A stretch of DNA of 64,000 nt. Origin: Nothopassalora personata (taxonomy: Eukaryota > Ascomycota > Dothideomycetes > Mycosphaerellales > Mycosphaerellaceae). The translations under genes and the position numbers were made by a program. The stretch is from NCBI GenBank assembly GCA_033816765.1, contig CM066297.1:558001-622000 (forward strand), written 5' to 3'. Below are positions 33,441 to 42,885 of this stretch, in pieces. The stretch's first letter is position 1; the number at the start of each line of letters is the position of its first letter. The notes below the pieces were generated by a model. That model did not search any database, had not been told where the DNA came from, and worked only from the letters and a program-made list of their open reading frames with translations.

Positions 33441-33551
33441 GTAAGTCGTTAACGGCGTTTATAGGAGGAAGAAGATATAGTTAACTATTACTATAAGAAA
33501 TAATAACGGCTTATAAAGCTTCGGGACGAAGCTAGGCTAAAAAGGGGATAG

Positions 33552-33771
33552 TATTACGGAATAATTCCTATAGACTCTAGAATTATAATACCGAAACGAG
33601 CACGTAACTTATCCTACCTAAGCGCTTAGACTTAGGGCGATTAGACTGCTTATGCTTAGACTAATTAGACTGCTTATACTTAGAACGATTAGACTAATTA
33701 CCGAGATCTACAAATCTCCTTTATATTTAGGAACACTAAGAATCCCTTATAGTTTCGATACATTTAACTTA
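33552..33771 (+). repeat. 3' LTR of Gyp-A
   Basis: 220 bases, starting TATTACGG (TG to TA by RIP), preceded by the purine tract AAAAGGGGATAG. It pairs with 20,074-20,292 with many C/T and G/A differences. Confidence 0.8.
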
Positions 33772-34480
33772 CTATTTAATATTACTGTTTAGAATATACC
33801 GAAACCTAACCTCTACTACATTGTTTCTTAAGTCTTCATAAGACTAAGACGACTACTGCTTTATTACTCTCCCTTAACTTCCTATCGGCCCGAGAACAAA
33901 CCCGATTAAGCTTATCTTCTTAACTTATAATATTATTAGGTTATACTAAACCTAATAGTTTCGTACGTACGTACGACTAGTAGTTTCGGGGTTAATATTA
34001 CTTAGTAACTAATAACGAGGGTCGTTTAGCCTTATATATTACGCTCCGAGGACGGTACGTCCGGGAGGGTATATAATTATAAGGGGATTACGTAACGGGC
34101 GTAGGTTACGTAACATTAGTAAAGGAATATATACCCTTACTGTCCTCGGTTGCTTAACCGCGGACACTGTACCTTTTAGTTAGGTTAGGTAGGGTATAAA
34201 GTACGGGACATTGCTCTTATATACGCGTTACGTATAACTAACTAAGCTAGATATAGCCGTGTATTACATATAAGAGTTAGCTATAGGCTACCCTTAGAAC
34301 CGGTATATACTGCGTAGCTAGTCCCGGTATATAGCTTAGGTAACTAAAAAGTTAGTACTATATAGGGTACTAGAGGGTAAAAGGCTCTTAATTAAATTTT
34401 AAGCAATAACTTAGAATATAAGCTGCCCGTAGACAAAAATATAGGATAAGAGACGGTATTAAGGCTTACGGCGCTAAAAG
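33772..34480. other. RIP-mutated remnant, unassigned
   Basis: TpA-rich sequence without a recognisable domain. It holds a foldback: CCGAGGAC at 34,046 and GTCCTCGG ending at 34,149, with GGGTATATA / TATATACCC inside, 104 bases in all. A 14-base direct repeat AGCTGCCCGTAGAC stands at 34,421-34,434 and 34,563-34,576, across the border to normal sequence. Confidence 0.6.
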
Positions 34481-34970
34481 CTCGGCTCACCTCCGAAATC
34501 TAACTAGGACATTATGCGGAGTACGGCTTACTGTACCGAGCTCCCATCCGCGGTGACCCGTGAGCTGCCCGTAGACTCAGCGGCTAATCCCTTGCAAAGC
34601 CGACACCGACACGGACACCGTCACGTGCTGGAGGGTACAAGCGCACGTGAAGCGGCCCATCTCCGCGGCTTGGCGTAGTTTCAAGGCTGCTTTGAACAAC
34701 GAGATAGTGAGACAATTGAGACACATTATAGACACGGTAACGCGGCCTATGGCCTGTTTTCCGTACGCTATAAGAACATGTCTCGTTGTCTGATTATCTC
34801 TGTTGAAGGCATAGCCTTACAACGCGACGACGAAATTCAAGAGACAGGGGGTGAAGCCGGCCGCGGAAATGGGCCGTTCAATGCCGCTCGGACTCTTGGG
34901 CCGACACCATCTCGGGGACTACTGTACTTCTCGCTAGGAATCCAACTTTCGTCAAGAGAAAATCACCACA

Positions 34971-36269
34971 ATGGCATCCAGCTTTCCTCCGCCACCTGTT
35001 AAAACCATTGGTAAGACAACGTGGCCGGCTGGGACATCGTCGCGAAGCTGACCGGGATGACAGATTGGGACAACATAGGCTTCAAAGTGAGAGAAGGCAT
35101 GTTTGACCGCAGATCTTGCGCAACGACTGTTACTGACGTATGCAGTCAATGGCCATATCGAGTCAACATACACTGTGCAGACCGGACAATGGACTCCTCC
35201 GAAATTCGTTCAAGATCCGTTCTTGCGGATTCACGGGATGGCGCCTGGCCTGAACTATGGTATGCAATGTTACGAAGGTCTCAAGGCATCGCGAGGTCCC
35301 GGTGATGACACCATTGGTATTTTCAGACCTCACCAGAACGCTGAGCGTATGCAGCACTCTGCATCGTATGTCAGCATGCCAGAAGTACCAGTCGAACTCT
35401 TCAAGCAGTCTGTACATCTTGCTGTCAGCCTGAATGCCGCCTATGTCCCACCTCACCGGACTGGTGCGAGTATGTACATTAGACCACTTCTTTTCGGCTC
35501 GTCTGCACACCTTGGTCTGGATCCTCCCGAGGAGTACACCTTCCTCGTTTACGTTATGCCAACAGGTGTCTACCATGGTGTGCATCCGGTGGCAGCCCTC
35601 ATCTTGGAGGACTTTGATCGCGCAGCGCCTAAAGGTACTGGTAGTGCCAAGGTCGGTGGCAACTATGCGCCCGTCCTTAGACATAGCGGCAAGGCTAAGA
35701 AAGAGGGCTTCGGCATCACCCTTCACTTGGATAGCAAGACGAGGACCGAAGTTGACGAATTCTCTACTTCTGCATTCATCGGTATCTATGGCACGCCTGA
35801 AGAAGGCTGCACGATCGTTGTACCCGATAGCAAGAATGCGATCAAATCAGTCACCAGCGACACAATCTGTCAAATAGGAAGGAGCTGGGGTTGGAAGGTC
35901 GAGTGTCGACCTGTGAGTTCATCGTTCGCAGCGTAAAGTCCTTCAGTTCTGATCACTGTGCAGATCAAATACGAGGAAATCTCGAGGTTCAGAGAGATTG
36001 CCGCGGCGGGCACTGCCGCCGCGCTCGTTCCAATCAAGAGCATCACTATGCGCTCGAAGAACGACATTTTCAAGTACCAAGGCGGCAGCGACGAACCAGG
36101 ACCGGCAGTCGTCAAGCTTCTGTCTCAGCTCAAAGGCATTCAGCAAGGTAAAGTGAAGGACGAATTCGGATGGGTTGAGGCTGTTCGCGAGTACAAGCCA
36201 CATGAGTACATCTCGGACGGCGCGGCTGATACAAATGGTGCTTCCGGAGTGCCTAATGGGCTGCCTTGA
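34971..36269 (+). CDS. Branched-chain amino acid aminotransferase, 381 aa
   Basis: A PLP enzyme of fold type IV that moves the amino group between leucine, isoleucine or valine and 2-oxoglutarate. Model: join 34,971-35,010, 35,064-35,096, 35,146-35,912, 35,964-36,269. Introns of 53, 49 and 51 bases; the second is GC-AG (35,097-35,145, branch TACTGAC), required to keep the conserved V-R-E-V-N-G-H segment in frame. D-P-F-L-R-I-H-G and G-L-N-Y-G near residues 45-60 are family motifs. The likely PLP lysine is K193 in G-S-A-K-V-G-G-N-Y. No N-terminal mitochondrial extension is seen, so it is likely cytosolic. The fungal-type E-F-S-T-S-A-F replaces the E-x-G-T-M-N of the classic enzymes. It is the first host gene beside the transposon island. 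Confidence 0.88.
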
Positions 36270-37539
36270 ACACTTATAGTGACAGGCGATATAGCACGTG
36301 TAGTTTGTTCACAGCGACAAGTTACCCTGACACAGAGTCGTCTCCGCCCACCGCGAATCGGTAAATTGTACATCACTTTCTGGAAGCGTCGCTACCACTG
36401 GACTGGCCCTCGATGCGTGCGAGAGTCATGGGCGCATTCCGAGGCGCGTTTCAGCGAGCATACTGGTGGTATGGAGGGTTGTGGCTCATCTGCTGAGCAA
36501 GGCTACCCTGCTTACCAACCTCCATCGGCTCCCGCCGACATCATCGTCGAGGAAACGCACGAGCTTTTATCGACTTTTCCGCTTCTACGTCGAATATGCA
36601 GCAGTCTAGACGCACGCGAGTCGGGCATTTGTAGCTTGTAAGTCCTCGCCGGAGGTGGTGGTTTGCCACGAATCCGGACAAAGTTCAGCTCGGAGACGTC
36701 TGCCGGTAGCTGTGCAATTGCCGAGCGGAGAAGCTGTAACCTTGAGGTTAACCTAGAAAGAGATTGCATTGCTCGCGTGTGGCCGAGGAGAATCGTAGTA
36801 TGAAGAAATCCTGGGCTTGGAGGCCGGATCAACCATCGCCTGGAGCACGGTATTAGAGATGCAGGCATACCAGAATTGGGATGTTGCCACTGACGCATCG
36901 CTTCGCGACCACCCTGCTACATAGCCTGCGATCGCCCCCTGCAGATGCCATCCACAAGACTGTCGACCAAATACGAGGTCTTCCTTGATTCATTGTTCAT
37001 ACATCTGCAGGAGTACCGAGCAGGGAGATGCATGACAGGAAATGTTTCCTCGAACCACATGGATTCCGCCGCTCTAACAATCCTTCCGTCTGATCATCTG
37101 ATGGGACTCGCATTGGAGGCTGAGCTATCTCAGACTGGACGGTTCGGGGTGCGGGCCACCCAACTCCTGGAGTGCGTGCACAACCCGAGTGTCCCCACAT
37201 ATGTGGTCTACGCGTGGACAACCGCTGGTTATATCAGCCTCTAGATTTTCCCCTTCGCACTCAAATCTAATTTCCTGGCCGGAACGTCACCACTAAACCA
37301 CCAACGGATCACTCATGAGGAGTTTGCGAGGCTACCATCGCTGCTATTAAGGATGGCGGATACCCCCGTAATAAAAGCATATCGGGAGGGAGATGGTTTA
37401 ACCTTGGTGTCTACGAGTTCGAAATTACATTGATACACTTCCAGCCATTGGACCTTTTCAGACTCATCTACTCTTCCCTAGTGCCCCTATATCGCGATGC
37501 ATTGCCTCGGATGGGCCAGCGCTAGGTCACCTTCAAAGT
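36270..37539. other. Stretch without a supported gene
   Basis: Several overlapping short frames (for example 36,279-36,641 and 36,512-36,898 on opposite strands, and 36,945-37,244) show no motif, splice pattern or codon preference that I could support. Base composition is normal and not RIP-mutated. Confidence 0.5.
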
Positions 37540-37940
37540 TTAACCCGGAATGCAATAGGGGTTGGGGTCCACCATGCTGGCATCGTAATTCGTACAGATG
37601 CAAGTGTCGTCATTCGAGCTGCTCACCTATCAGTTCCTTGCAACATGACGCCGGGCTAGTCATTTCATTGCACTTACCGAGTCCTCTGGTAAGCATAAAT
37701 CAAGTCGTTAGCAACGCAAGCGTCGTCGCATTCCGTGGTCTGCTTCACACAATTTGGACCACCACCGTCGATCTGAACACAGCCCCAATCGCCTTGATCG
37801 ATCTGACAGTGGTCGAGTCCCTGTTGACAGCAGTAATATCCAGTGTCGATGTTGTGGTCGGAGCACCAGTCGTCCCAGCACACGGCGTTGGCCGTGGCGG
37901 CGAGTGCCAGTGTGGCAATAGCGATAGTGGAAGAGAACAT
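37540..37940 (-). CDS. Small secreted cysteine-rich protein, effector-like, 113 aa
   Basis: Model: complement of 37,540-37,618 joined to 37,678-37,940. The signal peptide is clear: M-F-S-S-T-I-A-I-A-T-L-A-L-A-A-T-A-N-A, with cleavage near residue 19. The mature part of about 94 residues holds 12 Cys, including a CC pair. The unspliced frame stops at TAA inside a perfect 5' splice site CG|GTAAGT. Splicing 59 bases to the AG at 37,619 gives an even Cys number and a further C-x-C and C-terminal Cys. The ATG was chosen because it begins the signal peptide; an upstream in-frame extension lacks one. No known family is recognised. Small, secreted, Cys-rich and close to a transposon island fits a candidate effector (inference). 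Confidence 0.7.
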
Positions 37941-39146
37941 CTTAATTGGTTGACTCTTGGGTATTGTGAGAGGGTTGAAGTTCGAAATTTGTGAACGTTT
38001 GTTGTTAGCTGTGGATGAAGAGGCTAGCTGAGAGGGATCGACACCACTATTTGTACCCCATCTCAAACACGGCCTCGACCGTGGGAACTACTTTCAAAGG
38101 ATCTCCACGCGATATTGACTACAAGCATGCCCAGCAATATGGTCTTCAAATTTAGCAGATTCACTACGAATCAGGTTTACTATACGTGGCCCTGCAGGGA
38201 AGATCCGCGCCTTTTGCTAAGGTTTACATGGACATTGCATACTTCCCTTTCTCGGAACCCGAGCGCACCTATATCCAGATACAGATTCAAGGAGAAGTTG
38301 GTCTTTCAGATCCCAGATGAAAAGCCTTTGAGGAACTTTCATGGACAGATGAGATGCCTGCTGCCCTTACGAAGCTGCACGCATGCCTGTGGGTCAAGGT
38401 CACGAACCTGGATCTACTCTTGCGCGACATCTATCATTGGCTACTGCTCGTTTCTCATGTTTGGAACGAGCCAACGATCTATGCCGCCATGCTTGCTTGA
38501 GTACGGTGATGCTAAGCCCGCCAGCGAACGTCTTGATACCTCATACACATGGATACTAGATAACAGCTCAAGGAATGCTGACCGGCGACCGCTAAAACTA
38601 ATCTCAACGTCCTCAGCATCCTCGCAATAGACCTCGCAATAGACGTTTCGTCCTTGTTGATGATCATCGGATACGACATCATCGAAGGCTGTCACGGCCA
38701 CAGCCGTATTGCACACACGACGTTGTCATCCGAGTCTTCCGGACATATCAAGTCTGCCATGGATCGTAAAACTCTCTAATGGTCTACTGACTCGTGCGGA
38801 TGCACAGTGAGTACCATGTACCAGTAGCGGCCGTATCTTGTGACACCCTGACGAGGGTTGATCGCTAGGTCTAGGCATAATGGCACATTAGGACAAAAAG
38901 ATATTGTGGAGCCACGTGCAAGATAGCTACTGGGGCGCATACATTCAACGATTCGGTGAAATATTCCTTCATCCACCCTTAAAGTCGAAAATACTGCGGT
39001 GTCCACGTTGTGTAAAAAGTCACTGGCGTGCTATGTCCGGTAACTTCGATCGTACCCACCTTGCGGCCCTTCTTCTTGGCGGCAGGTGTAGAGGGGGTGT
39101 ATAAATTTTAGTAACACGATCTTCAAGCATAAAGCATGAAGCCGAA

Positions 39147-39189
<43 letters not shown>

Positions 39190-40692
39190 CTAAGCCTGAC
39201 CTTGTTAAAGTTAAAGATAAAGATGGAGAGACTTACGCAGGAGCAGAGGAGCACCCCTCCTCATCTCATTTCTAAGTTTAGTAATCTGCAGCAACAATAA
39301 CTGACTAGGTTGTAGGTGCAAGGGATTCACTTTTTGCAACTGCAACTACATTTGCTACTATCTTTGCACCCTTTATACACAGCTAGTTAGTAGTCGTATG
39401 GACATCATAGTACTTTTGCACAATTAATAGACATAGGAGTATGTTTTGACAATAAAAGGTAGATATAGCAGTTATAGTTTAAGAAACATGGACATATTGG
39501 GAGTATTTCACGGTTCAGCGATTGATTTTATGTGATGGGCAGGTTTCGATGATGCATGTCATGTGTCAGCCCGGCCTCCGCACGCTCCGTAGACATGCAT
39601 CATACGTGAGTGACTTGCCCTTGAATGACTTCTGACCAAGCAACGTGTGTCCCTTCAAGCCTGCGACAGTACAGCCAACTACGTATGACCTGTCAGCTGC
39701 GCGTCATGCTGTCCGATGCCCAGTCTTAAGAAAGGCGTGCTTCACAAGAATAAGCTGCTCACGACAGGAACTTCATCGCACCTACATTCCGAGGGATTGC
39801 AGCAGCAGCGACGCTACCCAGCTAGCGTAGTCGTAGACGCGATGTGTTCCAGTCAAATGTATACCCTACGGTCACTCAAGTGCCACGAGGACCCGAGCTA
39901 TAGGAAACATCGGTGGCGAATAAGGAGATGTTTGAACCACCGCTTTGCTGGTGAAGCAAAGCCGTATTGCCCTCGATGTGCCACGATTCGCAATCTCTTT
40001 GCAGCATCTTCGTCACATGGCGCAACAGTGTTGGCACTTGATGAGTCAAGGCGAGTAGCTTTCAGGAGGTGAGTGAATGACCTTCCTGTGGTTGACAGCA
40101 CGAGCGAAGTGAATGTCTAAGTTCTCACGCTAGCGAGTGCCGAGATTTGACCGCCCCGGCCACCTCTCGCACAGCAGCTATTGTCATTTTCAACATTCTT
40201 CTCCTACTTCCGACTAAGAATCTCACCTGACTCACAACATCGCGCGAACGATCATCCTTATCGCTCACTTAACACAAACCAAGCAAAACAACCAGACAAC
40301 AGAAGATCATAGAAGATGGGATCCCGCGCGGCATTCGCGACGCCACATACATTGAGCCACGATGAGATTCCAGATAGTATGCACGGACTGTGTGATTTGC
40401 TGGAAGAGAACGCAACTGGCGTGAACCATTGGATTCGAAACAAGAAGCAAAGCAGGATGGGCGAGCACGAGTCGAGTCCAGCATGGCGTAAGCGGTCCTT
40501 GCAGGCTACTGAGGAGGATGACGGAGTTGAACATGGCTGGCTTGGCATTCAAACCTAGACCTCAGAGCGCCGATGTGTCGACGCAACAGCGCAAACAACT
40601 ACGCTCTCTCATCTCAGATCCGATTCCGAGTTGCTGCATCCTGTACTTTCTAAAGTGCAAACAGCCCCGACTCCAGTCATTACTAGCCCACA
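37941..40692. other. Gene-poor stretch with a hexamer repeat
   Basis: Frames at 38,115-38,630 (plus), 38,441-38,716 (minus) and 39,716-40,072 (plus) have no recognisable domain, and I do not support them as genes. A frame at 40,316-40,558 starts well but ends without further support. Between 39,230 and 39,530 the sequence is AT-rich. Confidence 0.5.
39145..39186. repeat. Hexanucleotide repeat (AAGGTC)7
   Basis: Seven perfect units, followed by degenerate AAGCTAAGCCTGACC and GTTAAAGTTAAAG runs. Confidence 0.95.
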
Positions 40693-41277
40693 ATGGCAGC
40701 ACCGAATAAGAAGCGGCAACGGCGCATTCTTCGCCTGCCTCAAGAACATCAAGCCATCATTCACCTACGCATACGGTGGGAGAGCCCAAGAGAAGTTGTC
40801 GTACGGCAAAAGAACGTGCAGAATACAAGTTCAAGTTCGAGCCGTGGCCATAAGTCGCGGACACGATCGAGGGGTGGCTTGTCTGCAAAATTTGGTTCAT
40901 GGCCGCAGCTCAAGTTTTGGCGGAGAGTCGTCGAGTCTCCAGACTGCGATGGCGAAAGCAACACCGATTGTGCAATTGTCTCCTTTGGAGGCAGAGGGGT
41001 CTTGCAAGCTCTGGCTACCAATGTCAAAGCATGCCTATTGGATCTCCAAGATGCTGAAGATTTCGAGGCGAAGTTTCCCGGACTACTGAAGCTGATCTGC
41101 GCTGTCGATCGCTCGTATCTTGGTCGGGCGTGGCGTCGTGAGCAGGAAGCTCCTGGTGAACTAAGCGACATTGAGATTCGCACCTCGAATGCGTACCGTC
41201 ATTTGTCGGCATTGAAGAAGCCATTTAATCCTGCATATCGAGTTGTTTATCGACGGAACGGGTGTAGTAGTCATTGA
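40693..41277 (+). CDS. Hypothetical protein, 194 aa
   Basis: A single open frame with a good start context (CACAATGGCA). The protein is basic, with a Lys/Arg-rich N-terminus (K-K-R-Q-R-R), a Ser/Arg-rich middle and a more hydrophobic part (about residues 90-130). No family is recognised. It ends shortly before the degenerate element at 41,435. It might be a terminal exon of a longer gene starting near 40,316, but no convincing intron was found. Confidence 0.4.
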   Translation: MAAPNKKRQRRILRLPQEHQAIIHLRIRWESPREVVVRQKNVQNTSSSSSRGHKSRTRSRGGLSAKFGSWPQLKFWRRVVESPDCDGESNTDCAIVSFGGRGVLQALATNVKACLLDLQDAEDFEAKFPGLLKLICAVDRSYLGRAWRREQEAPGELSDIEIRTSNAYRHLSALKKPFNPAYRVVYRRNGCSSH

Positions 41278-41434
41278 CCTAAGCAAGAAGGAGAGGGACT
41301 ATCTCCTCGAGATCAACGCACGACAGAGAAGGCGAAATTATGTTTAACTCACTGATCGGGCATAAGCCTACTAATTTGACCACCTTCTTGGTTGCAAACG
41401 GTTGTCGCTAAACTAGAGGAAGACGCAGTGCTGT

Positions 41435-41990
41435 CATCAAGTAATTAATTCACTTGACTGACGCAAAATGCGACACTTGCTTAGATAAATAACTAGTTAC
41501 TTGCTTAACTAATACTAAGGGCCTATGCTTGATTAACTTAACTTGCTTAACTATTAAGATTGTTGCACTATTTGTATGTTCGAAGGGCTAGCGGTACTCT
41601 CGCGGGTAGGTCGTTTCCCCTATATCTTCTACGATTAAGTACGAGATAGTATATGTAATCGTAGATTATATAGGAGGTATAGATTAGATGTTGTCTATAC
41701 CTTACGGGGGTCATGGGGTTGCGGGGGCACGGGTTACGAGGTTACATAGTCACGGGTTATGGGGTTATAGGGTTACGGGATCGCGGGCTATAGCGGCTAA
41801 GTTTGTAGCTAAGCTATAGATTCAGGCCCTTTATATATGTTTATACCTATTATACGTACTTGTTTACTTGCTGACTTAACTAACAATATCGCATATTACT
41901 TGCTTAGGTGTTTTACAACCTTGCTTAATTAACTTAAAGGGACAATTTGTCAAGTAAGCAGTCAAAACAGATCAAGTTGATTGCTTGATG
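41435..41990. mobile_element. Possible RIP-affected miniature inverted-repeat element
   Basis: The ends CATCAAGTAATTAA (41,435-41,448) and TTGATTGCTTGATG (41,977-41,990) are inverted repeats differing only by C/T at two CpA sites. Repeated CTTGCTTA words lie near both ends. The inside is TpA-rich, with a G-rich part of degenerate GGGTTA/CGGG words (41,705-41,790). No frame and no clear target duplication were found. Confidence 0.4.
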
Positions 41991-42127
41991 CCACCACTGG
42001 CTCTGACGCAAGAAGACGTGGAGGTTCTTGTAATGTGTGGACAGCGTAGCATTCGTCTTTTTAGAGGGGAGGAGGGATTTCTCGGCGCGAATTTCACCTT
42101 CGAGGTAGTTTAGCGCAGCTTCAGCGG

Positions 42128-42860
42128 TCAGCTTCCTTGCGACAAGAGCAGGGCAAGGTGTGTTTGTAGGCTAAGGAGCTTCTGATGAGTCGCGCGTGCA
42201 TCCAAGTGGGAGCAGCCTTCTCTGCTGTCTTGTAATCGCCCGTGGAGAGATCGCGAGTCTGCAGGCTCTGGATCGGCCACCGTTCGCTTAATCTTCTCCT
42301 TCACCTTGGTGATGGTGACTGCGAAGTCCGCCGGTGGAGGCGAAGTGAGTCGAGTGGCCTGAGTTTCTACACCAAGCGCCGGCGTGGCGATTGAACTGAT
42401 GTGACCGAGCTCATTTGGCTTCAGACTGTCAAGTCCTCCCTGGCGGATAGCGGAGAAGAGTTCGAGCGGAACGCTGATGGAGGCGTTGACCTTGATGGAC
42501 ATGGTGCAGAGAATTGCGCACTGCCAGTTGTGTCAGTGTACATCGTATGGAAGTGAGCCCTGGTGGCGTACCTGGTCGTAGAAATGGAGAGTGTGTTTGT
42601 TGACCGATTGGGTACAGTGTGCGGTGATGTCGGCCAGTGATACTCGGACAGTGATGTAGTCGCTATTGCTGTGCAGGTTGGTGATTGTGTTGATCTCGAG
42701 GAAGTCTTTCCGCCGATGTATGGAGTTGCAAGATCAAGCGAGGAAAATCGCTGGTGTGCCAGAAAGTCCGGGAGCAGCCGACATCCTTGCCTAGCGCAAA
42801 CTTCATGTTCATGTGAAAGTGTCCCGCAGATGGACCTCAAACAGTTCTGTGGCATAACAT
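42128..42860 (-). other. Possible hypothetical gene, structure unclear
   Basis: A coherent minus-strand frame (42,590-42,700) can be spliced to the frame starting near 42,520 through a 51-base intron with CTGAC branch and CAG end. The joined piece leads into an open frame to 42,128. No domain is recognised. It begins only about 30 bases after the dolichol kinase stop, so it could also be untranslated sequence of that gene. Confidence 0.25.
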
Positions 42861-42885
42861 GATCTACTGATGCCCTCCCATCCAT

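Larger units (their letters stand above)
20074..33771 (+). mobile_element. Gyp-A, chromodomain Ty3-type retrotransposon, RIP-mutated, split by a young chromovirus
   Basis: LTRs at 20,074-20,292 and 33,552-33,771. Gag is at about 20,340-20,942, interrupted by 20,943-28,318, and resumes at 28,324. Protease lies near 29,450, reverse transcriptase about 30,150-30,700 (YIDDILVY near 30,565), RNase H about 30,950-31,350, integrase about 31,600-32,300 and a C-terminal chromodomain about 32,640-32,750. A tRNA-like sequence and an antisense coiled-coil frame follow before the 3' LTR. Without the insertion it is about 6.3 kb. Stops are mainly TAG and TAA from RIP. The flanking bases of the two LTRs do not match, so the ends have recombined or the duplication is mutated. 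Confidence 0.85.

Noticed and set aside
34563..34576. 14-base direct repeat AGCTGCCCGTAGAC as a target duplication of the RIP block
   Set aside because: Both copies lie at the right edge only (34,421 and 34,563), so they do not flank the island.
38115..38630. 171-codon plus frame as a gene
   Set aside because: No domain and unusual composition for a protein; an opposite frame of similar quality exists. Not supported.
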